Below the pieces are notes generated by a model. That model saw only the letters and a list, made by a program, of their open reading frames with translations, was not told where the DNA came from and made no database searches. This document shows, piece by piece, positions 5,757 through 13,156 of a stretch of DNA of 13,156 nucleotides. Origin of the DNA: an uncultured Peptoniphilus sp. (lineage in GTDB: Bacteria > Bacillota > Clostridia > Tissierellales > Peptoniphilaceae). The position numbers were made by a program, and so were the translations under genes. The stretch lies in NCBI RefSeq assembly GCF_946222045.1, contig NZ_CAMILN010000043.1, positions 1-13,156 on the forward strand, read 5' to 3'. The number at the start of each line of letters is the position of its first letter. Position 1 is the stretch's first letter.

Positions 5757-6797
5757 ATGCAACTTTCAAAAAGAGGTCTCTTTAATGAAAAGGGAGACAT
5801 TGAAACTTCCAAAAGGAGGGTCATCAACGGCAACACAACAAACCTAAATGACTTCAACAACTTGAAGTACAGCTGGACAAGTGACTGGTACCGCCAAGCC
5901 ATGAACAACTTTTGGATACCAGAAGAAATTAATCTTTCCCAAGATGTAAAGGACTACAGGGAACTTGATAAACATGAGAAGACTGCCTACGACAAGATCT
6001 TATCTTTTTTGATTTATCTTGACTCGCTGCAAACTGCTCAAATCCCAAAGCTACAATCCTATGTAACGGCAAATGAAATCAACCTTTGTCTTTCCATCCA
6101 GGGTTACCAAGAGTCCATCCACTCTCAGTCCTACTCCTACATCTTGGACACAATTTGTTCTCCAGAAGAGAGGGAAGAAATCCTCTACCAATATAAGGAC
6201 GACGAAGTCCTCTTAAAGAGGAACAAGTTTATTGGGGACCAATACCAAGACTTCTACGAAGATGAGAACTTGGACAACTTTATGAAGGCCCTAATTGCCA
6301 ACTATATTCTTGAAGGAATTTATTTCTACTCAGGCTTCTCCTTTTTCTACAATCTTGGAAGGATGGGCAAGATGCCTGGCACAGTTTCTGAAATAAGATA
6401 CATCAATAGGGACGAGAACACCCACCTTTGGCTCTTTAGGAGTATTATCCTTGAGATGAAAAAGGAAAATCCAGAGATATTTACAGATGAGAATATAAAG
6501 AATTATAAAGAAATGCTTAAAAAGGGTGTTGAGGAAGAGATTGCTTGGGGTAAGTATGTCATAGGCGATGAAATTAGGGGTCTCAATGAAAAGATGATTG
6601 AAGATTACATCATGTACCTTGGCAACTTGCGTTCCAGAAATCTGGGTTTTGGCAACCTCTTTGATGAAAATATCGACGAGCCAGAATCAATGAAGTGGGT
6701 TAGCGAATACTCTGATCCTAACCAAATTAAGACAGACTTCTTCGAAGCAAGACCATCTGCATATTCCAAATCTTCTGTAATTGAAGACGACCTTTAA
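5757..6797 (+). CDS. nrdB: Ribonucleoside-diphosphate reductase class I, beta (radical) subunit
   Basis: The 346-residue ferritin-like protein carries the dimetal centre and radical that start catalysis in NrdA. The six metal ligands are present: D89 in LDSLQ, E119 and H122 in QESIH, E186 in ILEGIYF, and E220 and H223 in RDENTH. Y126 in HSQSY is at the radical tyrosine position, so this is a tyrosyl-radical enzyme rather than a tyrosine-less class Ic type. The acidic, flexible tail (SSVIEDDL) fits the peptide that docks on NrdA. Length is normal. It lies downstream of nrdA on the same strand with no terminator between and a terminator just after it, so the pair is probably one transcript. No nrdI flavodoxin is next to it, so whether the metal is iron or manganese cannot be told. 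Confidence 0.95.
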   Translation: MQLSKRGLFNEKGDIETSKRRVINGNTTNLNDFNNLKYSWTSDWYRQAMNNFWIPEEINLSQDVKDYRELDKHEKTAYDKILSFLIYLDSLQTAQIPKLQSYVTANEINLCLSIQGYQESIHSQSYSYILDTICSPEEREEILYQYKDDEVLLKRNKFIGDQYQDFYEDENLDNFMKALIANYILEGIYFYSGFSFFYNLGRMGKMPGTVSEIRYINRDENTHLWLFRSIILEMKKENPEIFTDENIKNYKEMLKKGVEEEIAWGKYVIGDEIRGLNEKMIEDYIMYLGNLRSRNLGFGNLFDENIDEPESMKWVSEYSDPNQIKTDFFEARPSAYSKSSVIEDDL

Positions 6798-6811
6798 TAA
6801 GAAAGAGATTT

Positions 6812-6840
6812 AAGCCGGATTTTTATCCGGTTTTTATTTT
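6812..6840 (+). terminator. Rho-independent terminator after nrdB
   Basis: CCGGAT (6815-6820) and ATCCGG (6825-6830) form a stem with a TTTT loop, extended by A-T and G-T pairs, followed by a T-rich run. It lies 15 nt after the nrdB stop and closes the nrdAB unit. Confidence 0.85.
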
Positions 6841-6872
6841 TTAAACATTCATCCCTCAAGGAGGTTTATAAG

Positions 6873-8705
6873 ATGGAAGACAAGGACAATAACAAGAGAC
6901 CCAAGTATAATTTACTTAGATATTATTTGATTTCTATTTTGGCAGTCTTTGCCCTAAATTGGTTAATTTTACCAACAATGACACAAAATAGCATGGAAGC
7001 TTCTTCTTATTCAGACTTTAGGAATAACTTGAGCCAGAATAAAATCGAAGAGGTAAGCTTTAAGCAAGACCAAATCCTCTACGAGCTTAAGGACAACAAA
7101 AAAATCTACAAGACTGGGAAGATGGAAGATCCAGACTTAGTTAAGGACTTGGAGACAAAAGACGTTGAATATTCTTCTGAAATCCCAGAAAAGCCAAGTT
7201 TATTTATGAACTTTATTATGACTTGGGGATTCCCAATCCTACTATTCTTCTTACTACAAAGAGCAATGACTAAGAGGATGCAAAACCTTGGCGGCGGCGG
7301 AATCCTTGGTGGCGGAAAGAAAATTAAAAAGTATGAACCAAGTGGCGAAACTGTAGACTTCGATGACGTTGCAGGTCAAGAGGAAGCGGAAGAGTCTCTG
7401 GTGGAAATTGTGGATTACTTAAAAAATCCAAAAAAATACACAGACATTGGGGCCAAGTGTCCTAAGGGAGCCCTACTTGTTGGCCCTCCAGGAACTGGTA
7501 AGACCCTACTTGCCAGAGCAGTAGCTGGAGAAAGTCACGTTCCCTTCTTCTCCATAGCAGGCTCTGAATTTGTGGAGATGTTTGCAGGTCGTGGAGCAGC
7601 AAAGGTTAGGGAACTCTTTGAAGAAGCAAAAAAGAACGCCCCATGTATAATTTTTATTGATGAAATTGACACAATTGGTAAGAAGAGAGATGCAGGTGGA
7701 TTTTCTGGAAATGAAGAAAGAGAACAAACTCTTAACCAACTCTTGACTGAGATGGACGGATTTGACGGCAACATTGGTATTGTAATGCTTGCTGCAACTA
7801 ATAGGCCAGAGATCCTTGACCCGGCTCTTTTAAGACCAGGAAGGTTTGACAGGCAAATTAGGGTTGAGCTTCCAACTCTAAAGGACAGGATTGCAATCCT
7901 AAAGGTTCACGCAAGGTCCTACAAGATGGAAGATGACATTGATTATTCGCTTATTGCAAGGTCAACTGCTGGTGCCTCAGGTGCCCAACTTGCAAATATC
8001 TTAAACGAAGCTGCCCTTCGTGCAGTTAGGATGGGCCAAGACAAGGTTCGTCAAGAGGACATCCAAGAGTCCATAGAAGTTGTAATTGCAGGTGCTCAAA
8101 GAAAGCAAGATATTCTTTCGCCAGAAGAAAAGAAGAGGGTAGCCTACCATGAAATTGGTCATGCCCTTGTTGCAGCTTTGCAAACTGGGTCTGAACCTGT
8201 GGAAAAAATTACAATTATTCCAAGGACTTCAGGTGCTCTTGGCTACACTATGCAGGTGCCAAAGGATGAAAAGAATCTCTACACAAGAGAAGACTTGATC
8301 AATCACATCACAACTCTTTGTGGTGGACGTGCGGCAGAAGAAGTTATCTTTAACGAAGTTTCAACTGGTGCTGCCAACGACATTGAGAAGGCAACAGAGA
8401 CTGCAAGGTCCATGATCACCCAATATGGTATGGCTGAGGAGTTTGGCATGGTTAAGTTCCAAGACTCTGGCTCAAGATACATGGGCGACAATGGAAACAT
8501 GAACTGTTCTGAAGAAACTAGGAAAGAAGTTGACGATCTCATGGTTAAGATTGTGAAATCTGCCCAAGACAATGCAAGAAAATTGATTGCAGACAACAGG
8601 GATGCCATGAAGGAACTTTCTGAATTCTTGTTAGAAGAAGAAACAATAACTGGTAAGCAGTTTATGGAAATCCTATCAAAGTACAAGGACTTTGATGAAG
8701 AATAA
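6873..8705 (+). CDS. ftsH: FtsH-type ATP-dependent membrane zinc protease
   Basis: The 610-residue protein extracts and degrades membrane and some soluble proteins. Two membrane segments (about 15-34 and 110-130) enclose a short extracytoplasmic domain. A Gly-rich linker (140-148) leads to the AAA+ module: Walker A GPPGTGKT (204-211), Walker B IIFIDEID (259-266), and the second region of homology with arginine fingers (NRPEILDP...RPGRFDR, 310-327). The peptidase domain has zinc motif H426-E-I-G-H430 with the third ligand D503 in TGAANDIEKATE. The central pore loop reads MFAGRG instead of the usual MFVGVG, and the zinc motif has Ile where many FtsH proteins have Ala (HEAGH), so this may be a paralogue rather than the main copy. 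AAGGAGG at 6858-6864 gives 8-nt spacing to the ATG. It follows the nrdB terminator and ends in its own. Confidence 0.93.
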   Translation: MEDKDNNKRPKYNLLRYYLISILAVFALNWLILPTMTQNSMEASSYSDFRNNLSQNKIEEVSFKQDQILYELKDNKKIYKTGKMEDPDLVKDLETKDVEYSSEIPEKPSLFMNFIMTWGFPILLFFLLQRAMTKRMQNLGGGGILGGGKKIKKYEPSGETVDFDDVAGQEEAEESLVEIVDYLKNPKKYTDIGAKCPKGALLVGPPGTGKTLLARAVAGESHVPFFSIAGSEFVEMFAGRGAAKVRELFEEAKKNAPCIIFIDEIDTIGKKRDAGGFSGNEEREQTLNQLLTEMDGFDGNIGIVMLAATNRPEILDPALLRPGRFDRQIRVELPTLKDRIAILKVHARSYKMEDDIDYSLIARSTAGASGAQLANILNEAALRAVRMGQDKVRQEDIQESIEVVIAGAQRKQDILSPEEKKRVAYHEIGHALVAALQTGSEPVEKITIIPRTSGALGYTMQVPKDEKNLYTREDLINHITTLCGGRAAEEVIFNEVSTGAANDIEKATETARSMITQYGMAEEFGMVKFQDSGSRYMGDNGNMNCSEETRKEVDDLMVKIVKSAQDNARKLIADNRDAMKELSEFLLEEETITGKQFMEILSKYKDFDEE

Positions 8706-8716
8706 GATTATATAAG

Positions 8717-8741
8717 AAGGTGGCTTAGTGTCGCCTTTTTT
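8717..8741 (+). terminator. Rho-independent terminator after ftsH
   Basis: AAGGTGGC (8717-8724) pairs with GTCGCCTT (8730-8737) with two G-T wobbles and a 5-nt loop, followed by T residues to 8741. It lies 11 nt after the ftsH stop. Confidence 0.8.
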
Positions 8742-8811
8742 GTTTTCAGAAATTTTTCAAGGGTAAAACTAATTATAGCTAGAAAAAATTTAGAGAGAGA
8801 AGGAGATGACT

Positions 8812-9751
8812 ATGGGACTATTAGTTAAGGGCAAGTGGCAAAATGAGGTTCAAGATGAGAAGACAATAAAAATGGATGGACCTATAAGAGATTGGATTAA
8901 AAGAGATGGCAAGCCTTATGAGGATAAGAAGGCTTACCCAGCAGAAAAGGGAAGATATCATCTCTATGTATCCCTAGCCTGCCCTTGGGCGTCGAGAGCT
9001 CTTATGGCAATGAAGATCAAGGGGCTTGAAGACCTAGTTGGTCCTTTCTATTGTAAGCCCAATAATGAGCGATAAGGGTTGGTCCTTTGAGGCCTATGAA
9101 GGATCAACTAGAGACAAGCTTTATAGACTTGATTTTATGAAGGATATTTACACTAAGTCCAAGGAAGATTATACTGGCAAGGTCACAGTACCAGTTCTCT
9201 TTGACACAATGGATGAAAAAATCGTCAACAACGAATCAGCAGACATAATAAGGATTTTCAACTATGCCTTTGATGACTTAGGTGCCAAGGACATAGACCT
9301 TTATCCAGAGGACCTGAGAAATGAGATAGACGAGATAAACGAATTTGTACTAGATAGGATTAACTCAGGAGTCTACAAGGCAGGACTTGCCAAGACCCAA
9401 GAAGAATACGAAAAAGAAGTAAAGAGAGTCTTTGAAGGACTTGATAAGATAGAAGAAATTTTATCCAAGAATAAATTCTTGCTTGGTGACAGGCTTACAG
9501 AAGCAGACATAAGGCTCTTCACAAGTTTAGTTCGCTTCGACCCAGTTTATTACAACTTATTCAAGTGCAACTTGAGACCACTCACTTCATGTAAAAATAT
9601 CTGGCGCTACACAAGAGAAATTTATCACATAGAAGGCATTGCCGAAACAGTTGATATTAAGCAAATCAAGGAACACTACTACAAGGCAGATTCTTTGATA
9701 AATAGGGAGAAAATTGTTCCTCTTGGACCAGAAATAGACTTTTCACTTTAA
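8812..9751 (+). pseudogene. Glutathionyl-hydroquinone reductase (YqjG/ECM4-type GST), frameshifted
   Basis: Two overlapping frames encode the halves of one protein. The first (8812-9075) has the thioredoxin-like N-terminal domain with catalytic cysteine C57 in SLACPWASRA. The second, open from 9038 to 9751, has the family's continuation SIVSPIMSDKGWSF and the helical GST C-terminal domain with LTEADIRLFTSLVRFDPVYY, FKCNLR and the closing IVPLGPEIDF. Joining them near 9040-9044 by skipping one base gives about 312 residues, a normal length. These enzymes reduce glutathionyl-hydroquinones using a cysteine thiol. No slippery heptamer, in-frame stop or stimulatory element marks a programmed shift, so the gene is probably recently broken, or the base is a sequence error. 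The ATG at 8812 is preferred over 8806 because AAGGAG (8800-8805) touches the latter with no spacing. The rest looks undamaged. Confidence 0.85.
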
Positions 9752-9800
9752 AGAGAGATGAAATCTAAAGATCCTACAAAATTAAAATTTAATAAGAAAA

Positions 9801-9835
9801 AAAAGAATCCTAGGTTTTAAGGCCTAGGATTTTTA
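9801..9835. terminator. Bidirectional terminator between converging genes
   Basis: AATCCTAGG (9806-9814) and CCTAGGATT (9823-9831) form a 9-bp stem with an 8-nt loop. A run of A residues precedes it and T residues follow, so it can stop transcripts from both the reductase gene and the converging minus-strand peptidase gene, which ends at 9857. Confidence 0.85.
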
Positions 9836-9856
9836 AATTTATAAAGTTTTATTAAC

Positions 9857-11860
9857 TTATTTATCAAGTTTTGAAATTATTTGTGCAACTTCTGCCCTTG
9901 TCAAGTTTTCTTTAGGTGAGAACTTGTTGTTAGATGTTCCACTTAGGATTCCCTTGTTAACCAGGAATTCAATTTCGCCAAAGGCCCAGTCAGAGATTTC
10001 CTTTTGGTCGTCAAATACTACCAGCTTAAGAGTAGCAGCATCGTCGCCTTTTAACTTCAAGTAAGAAGCCAAAGTGTAGGCCATCTCTTCACGAGTGATG
10101 TTTTCATTAGCAAGAGCCTTAGATGTCTTTGGAAGAAGTTTATTTTCTACAGCCCAGTTCATGTATTCAGTGTAGAACTTGCCTGCTTCGATGTTCTTGT
10201 CCTTAACTTCAGCGTATTTATTTGTGTCGACACTACCTAGTCTTCCAAGGATAGTGATAAATTCTCCTCTAGTGATTTTTTCATTTGGAGAGAACTTGAG
10301 ATCAGATGTGCCAACCATTAACTTCTTGTTGATGGCATCAATAATAGGTTTTCTTGCCCAGTGGTCAATTAAGTCAGCCTTAGAAACTTGTGAAAGTTCC
10401 TTTTGAAGTTCTTTTTCCATGTCAAAGGCTTCTTTTTCCCATTCCATAGTCTTAGCAGTAGAGAATTCTGCTGCCTTAGCCTTGTCCTTAGAATAAAGTT
10501 CAATCCATTCCTTTTCAACTTGAGGAAGGTCCTTCATGATTTTATCTTCAAAGTCTGTAATAGTCTTTCTTGTTGGATCTCCAAGAACTTCTCTGTTGCC
10601 AGATACTAGGTCATTTACTGATGAGCCAACCCAGTAGTAGGAGTTTGCATCATAAACGGGAGAATCATTTTTTGCTTCAGGAGTAGAGTCGTTGATGTCA
10701 GGGAAAATTGGAACCCAAGGAATATTAAGTGGGCTTCCTAGAGTCATCCACATAAGACCTGGAGCTTCTTTTGGATAACCTTCCTTGATTTGGAAGATGT
10801 GAGCTTGCATTGTGTTAATAGATCCAATTGGTCTTTTGTGAGTCTCAGGGTTTGCTTTTCTCTCAGCCTTATTGTCGGATGGGGTAAATTCAGTTCCATC
10901 AAGTCTATTTCTAAATACATTTAGGGCATGAGTGATGTCAATTTTTTCGCTGCCTTCTGACAAGTCATTTAATAAGTCAAATCTTTCTGCATCGTAAGGA
11001 ATTTTTGAATTAGGGTCAAGGTCGTGGATACCAGACCAAACTCTTGAACGGGATGTTTCTGCAATTTCCTTAGGGCCATAAGATCCAGCCATGTCCATAA
11101 GGCCGTCAGCAGTTTCCTTATAAGTTTTTGCCTTCTTTGCAACTTCAACAATATCCTTAGATGCAATTACATTTTCCTTGTCAGTGAGGTCAACTCCACC
11201 TAGCCAATAATCGTTAGGGAAGATACTAAACTTGTCGGCAGGATATTTAATGGCAGCATATTGGTGGCCAGTGTAAATTTCCATGTACCAAACTTCATCT
11301 TGGTCGCCAAAGGCAACAATGTCACCCATGGAAGCACCCTTTTCATCAATTGTTTGTGCTAAAAGTTCAATTGCACCCCTAGCTGATCTTGCGTGAGCAA
11401 GTAGGAAAGTAGTCATGCTGGCTTCGTTGACACCGTCTTTTACAAAGGGATCAGCCTTTAAAACTTCATCTGATGGGTCAGCAGAAACTGTACAAAAAAT
11501 TCCCACACCTGCTTCGTTGTAGCCAGCTGCGTCATAGACACCTTGCTCCATGTCTTTAGACTTCTTGGATGAGTCTGGAGTTGAGAAGAACTTTAGTGAG
11601 TCTTCCTTGTGTATATATGTAAATCCGTTGTTTACGTCAACTAACTTGTCGCCCTTTTTAATTTCTCCACGTGGGTGGGCTACAAGTCTCATAGTCCTAT
11701 TTCTTTGGTAGTCTTCAGTCCTTCCAAAGATAAAAGAACCATCAGTAGTTAGGTCCTTGCCGACAATAATACCAGTGCAGGCAAAAGTTGGAACAGCCAT
11801 GGATAAAACCATGCTAGATGCAAGACCTGCAATCAATAATCTCTTCTTGCTATTTTTCAT
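9857..11860 (-). CDS. Secreted C69-family dipeptidase with C-terminal SLH repeats
   Basis: The 667-residue protein begins with a signal peptide (MKNSKKRLL, a hydrophobic core, then VPTFA) directly followed by C28-TGIIVGK, the N-terminal nucleophile cysteine of the C69 (PepD-like) Ntn hydrolases; the family's GRTED motif follows at 46-50. Cleavage after A27 would itself free the catalytic cysteine. The peptidase domain spans about 28-480, with family-like stretches such as ARSARGAIELL (157-167) and WYMEIYTGHQYAA. Three S-layer homology repeats follow (about 497-540, 560-603, 614-664) with signatures ITRGEF, ITREEM and LTRAEV, which in other bacteria bind pyruvylated cell-wall polysaccharide. 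The enzyme should thus be held on the cell surface and cleave peptides there for nutrition or wall turnover (inference). AAGGAGGT at 11865-11872 supports the start. Divergent from msrAB. Confidence 0.93.
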   Translation of the reverse strand: MKNSKKRLLIAGLASSMVLSMAVPTFACTGIIVGKDLTTDGSFIFGRTEDYQRNRTMRLVAHPRGEIKKGDKLVDVNNGFTYIHKEDSLKFFSTPDSSKKSKDMEQGVYDAAGYNEAGVGIFCTVSADPSDEVLKADPFVKDGVNEASMTTFLLAHARSARGAIELLAQTIDEKGASMGDIVAFGDQDEVWYMEIYTGHQYAAIKYPADKFSIFPNDYWLGGVDLTDKENVIASKDIVEVAKKAKTYKETADGLMDMAGSYGPKEIAETSRSRVWSGIHDLDPNSKIPYDAERFDLLNDLSEGSEKIDITHALNVFRNRLDGTEFTPSDNKAERKANPETHKRPIGSINTMQAHIFQIKEGYPKEAPGLMWMTLGSPLNIPWVPIFPDINDSTPEAKNDSPVYDANSYYWVGSSVNDLVSGNREVLGDPTRKTITDFEDKIMKDLPQVEKEWIELYSKDKAKAAEFSTAKTMEWEKEAFDMEKELQKELSQVSKADLIDHWARKPIIDAINKKLMVGTSDLKFSPNEKITRGEFITILGRLGSVDTNKYAEVKDKNIEAGKFYTEYMNWAVENKLLPKTSKALANENITREEMAYTLASYLKLKGDDAATLKLVVFDDQKEISDWAFGEIEFLVNKGILSGTSNNKFSPKENLTRAEVAQIISKLDK

Positions 11861-11864
11861 AATT

Positions 11865-11872
11865 ACCTCCTT
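11865..11872 (-). promoter_or_regulatory. Ribosome binding site of the SLH dipeptidase gene
   Basis: On the minus strand AAGGAGGT lies 4 nt before the ATG at 11860. Confidence 0.75.
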
Positions 11873-11924
11873 GCCCTCATTAGTAAAATGTTTGCTTTCT
11901 CTATAAATGAATAATGAGAGCGTT

Positions 11925-11965
11925 TTTATAAATATAAATTAACACCTTACAATATATCCTGTCAA
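11925..11965 (-). promoter_or_regulatory. Candidate promoter of the SLH dipeptidase gene
   Basis: On the minus strand TTGTAA (11952-11947) and TATAAA (11930-11925) are 16 bp apart. A perfect TTGACA (11965-11960) lies slightly upstream but has only a poor -10 (TTAATT) at 17 bp. Either could serve; the choice is not settled by sequence. The roughly 210-bp divergent gap up to msrAB shows no clear operator. Confidence 0.3.
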
Positions 11966-12069
11966 TGTTTTAATTTTGTACTAAATTTTTCTGATATAAC
12001 ACTTAAAACTAATATAAAATGGGATGTTTATTGGATAATTTATTGGGTAAATGTAAGCTAGGTGATAAT

Positions 12070-13011
12070 ATGAAAAATATTAAAATTATTTATCTCGCAG
12101 GTGGATGCTTTTGGGGAACTGAAGGCTACTTCAAGAGATTAAGTGGAATAAAGAAGACTATTGTTGGTTACGCCAATGGATTTAGTGATGAAACAAATTA
12201 TGAATCTGTGGCAAGGACTGACCACGCAGAGACTGTAAAAATTTATTACGACTTCTCCAGGATTTCGCTTACAGAAATTCTCCTCCACTATTTTAGGATT
12301 ATTGATCCAAAGTCTATTAACAGGCAAGGTAATGATGTTGGAAGACAATATAGGACGGGAATTTATTGGGAAGATGGCGACAGTGAGTCTGAAGAAATCG
12401 TAAGAGACTTCATGGCCTATGAAGAAGAAAAACTTGGCAAGCTTGCAGTGGAAACTTCTGTCCTAAAAAACTTTGTAAAGGCAGAGGACTACCACCAAGA
12501 CTATCTTGATAAGAACCCTATGGGCTATTGTCATGTCAACTTGAGCTTGGCAGAAGACCCAATAATTGATGACGACAGAGAATTTTTAAATAAGGGCAAG
12601 AGAGAGGAGCTTGACGACATATCTTATGATGTCATGGCAAATTCTGGAACTGAAAGACCCTTCACAAGTGACTTAAATGATGAATACAGGAAGGGAATCT
12701 ATGTTGACAAGCTTTCAAGAAAACCCCTCTTTGTTTCCTCAGATAAGTTTGATGCAGGATGCGGTTGGCCATCCTTCTCAAGACCAATCCTTTCAACTTA
12801 TCTTGACGAAGAGGTGGACACTTCTTACGGAATGGTGAGGACAGAAGTAAGATCTAAGTCATCAGACTCCCATCTTGGCCACGTCTTTCCCGACGGACCA
12901 GCTGACATGGGTGGACTCAGGTATTGCATCAACGGTGCAGCATTGGACTTCATTCCCTATGAAGACATGGATAAGGAAGGCTACTCCGACTACAAAATTT
13001 TTGTAAAATAA
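12070..13011 (+). CDS. msrAB: Fused peptide methionine sulfoxide reductase MsrA-MsrB
   Basis: The 313-residue protein repairs oxidised methionine: the N-terminal MsrA domain reduces the S form and the C-terminal MsrB domain the R form of methionine sulfoxide. MsrA (about 5-160) has catalytic C13 in GGCFWGTEGYF, GYANG (33-37), TDHAETV and the family's EDYHQDYL (139-146); C153 in GYCHVNL is a possible resolving cysteine. MsrB (about 180-313) has CGWPSF (231-236), HLGHVFPDGP and catalytic C286 in RYCINGAAL; the paired CxxC zinc motifs of many MsrB proteins are absent. No signal peptide is seen, so it is cytoplasmic. The ATG at 12070 is chosen over 12019: it has AGGTGA (12060-12065) before it and begins as MsrA proteins normally do, whereas the earlier one has no ribosome binding site and adds 17 atypical residues. 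Fits defence against oxidants. Confidence 0.95.
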   Translation: MKNIKIIYLAGGCFWGTEGYFKRLSGIKKTIVGYANGFSDETNYESVARTDHAETVKIYYDFSRISLTEILLHYFRIIDPKSINRQGNDVGRQYRTGIYWEDGDSESEEIVRDFMAYEEEKLGKLAVETSVLKNFVKAEDYHQDYLDKNPMGYCHVNLSLAEDPIIDDDREFLNKGKREELDDISYDVMANSGTERPFTSDLNDEYRKGIYVDKLSRKPLFVSSDKFDAGCGWPSFSRPILSTYLDEEVDTSYGMVRTEVRSKSSDSHLGHVFPDGPADMGGLRYCINGAALDFIPYEDMDKEGYSDYKIFVK

Positions 13012-13041
13012 TATTTATAATTTAATAAAAATAAAATTTGA

Positions 13042-13068
13042 GGACCTGATTTATATTGGGTCCCTTTT
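13042..13068 (+). terminator. Probable terminator after msrAB
   Basis: GGACCT (13042-13047) pairs with GGGTCC (13058-13063), including one wobble, with a 10-nt loop, then CTTTT. It is weaker than the others in the window but well placed, 30 nt after the stop. The remaining DNA to 13156 is AT-rich without visible features. Confidence 0.6.
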
Positions 13069-13156
13069 ATTAACATCTTATTTAATCCATAGTTTTTTCT
13101 TTAAAAATTAAATTTAATATCATAAATATTATTTATATGAATCAATATATCTTATC

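Noticed and set aside
8303..8686. A 127-codon open frame on the minus strand
   Set aside because: It lies wholly inside ftsH antisense, has no ribosome binding site, and its translation is the Ser/Leu-rich pattern typical of antisense shadows. The sense strand encodes conserved FtsH motifs.
9036..9075. Programmed +1 frameshift in the hydroquinone reductase gene
   Set aside because: There is no slow or stop codon at the shift point, no upstream Shine-Dalgarno-like stimulator and no obvious downstream structure; the family is not known to use recoding.
12019..12069. Upstream ATG as the start of msrAB
   Set aside because: It has no ribosome binding site and would add 17 residues not typical of MsrA; the ATG at 12070 has AGGTGA before it and gives a normal MsrA N-terminus.

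Overview
The window looks like chromosomal DNA of a low-GC, Gram-positive anaerobic coccus of the Anaerococcus/Peptoniphilus/Finegoldia kind (Peptoniphilaceae). This is inferred from the AT-rich intergenic DNA, the near-exclusive AGA/AGG arginine codons, strong AGGAGG ribosome binding sites, a lipoprotein with a copper-amine-oxidase-N-like 'stalk' domain and a surface peptidase anchored by SLH repeats. No phage, transposon, CRISPR array, rRNA or tRNA is visible. I do not see a complete new multi-gene system. The unusual material lies in the intergenic DNA and in one broken gene.

Layout. 1-721 is a long AT-rich region without a convincing gene. It holds a strong sigma-A promoter whose -10 lies inside a perfect YtrA-type (GntR) operator, plus a Fur/PerR-like palindrome and a DnaA-box match. 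722-2479 is a secreted lipoprotein closed by a terminator. 2480-3026 is a second long gap with a probable gene fossil on the minus strand and weak candidate regulatory sites before nrdA. 3027-6797 is the class I ribonucleotide reductase pair nrdA-nrdB. The two genes are separated by about ten tandem copies of an 18-bp unit that begins at the nrdA stop codon. 6873-8705 is an FtsH-type membrane protease. 8812-9751 is a glutathionyl-hydroquinone reductase (YqjG/ECM4 family) broken by one frameshift. A bidirectional terminator then separates it from the converging minus-strand gene 11860-9857, a secreted C69 dipeptidase with three SLH repeats. Divergent from that, 12070-13011 encodes a fused methionine sulfoxide reductase MsrA-MsrB.

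How the genes relate. nrdA and nrdB make one enzyme and probably share a transcript. The other genes carry their own terminators and look like single-gene units. A loose theme is life with oxygen and damage: an oxygen-dependent type of ribonucleotide reductase, a protein-repair reductase, a quinone/thiol reductase and a membrane quality-control protease in what is probably an obligate anaerobe. That theme is inference; the order may simply be chance.
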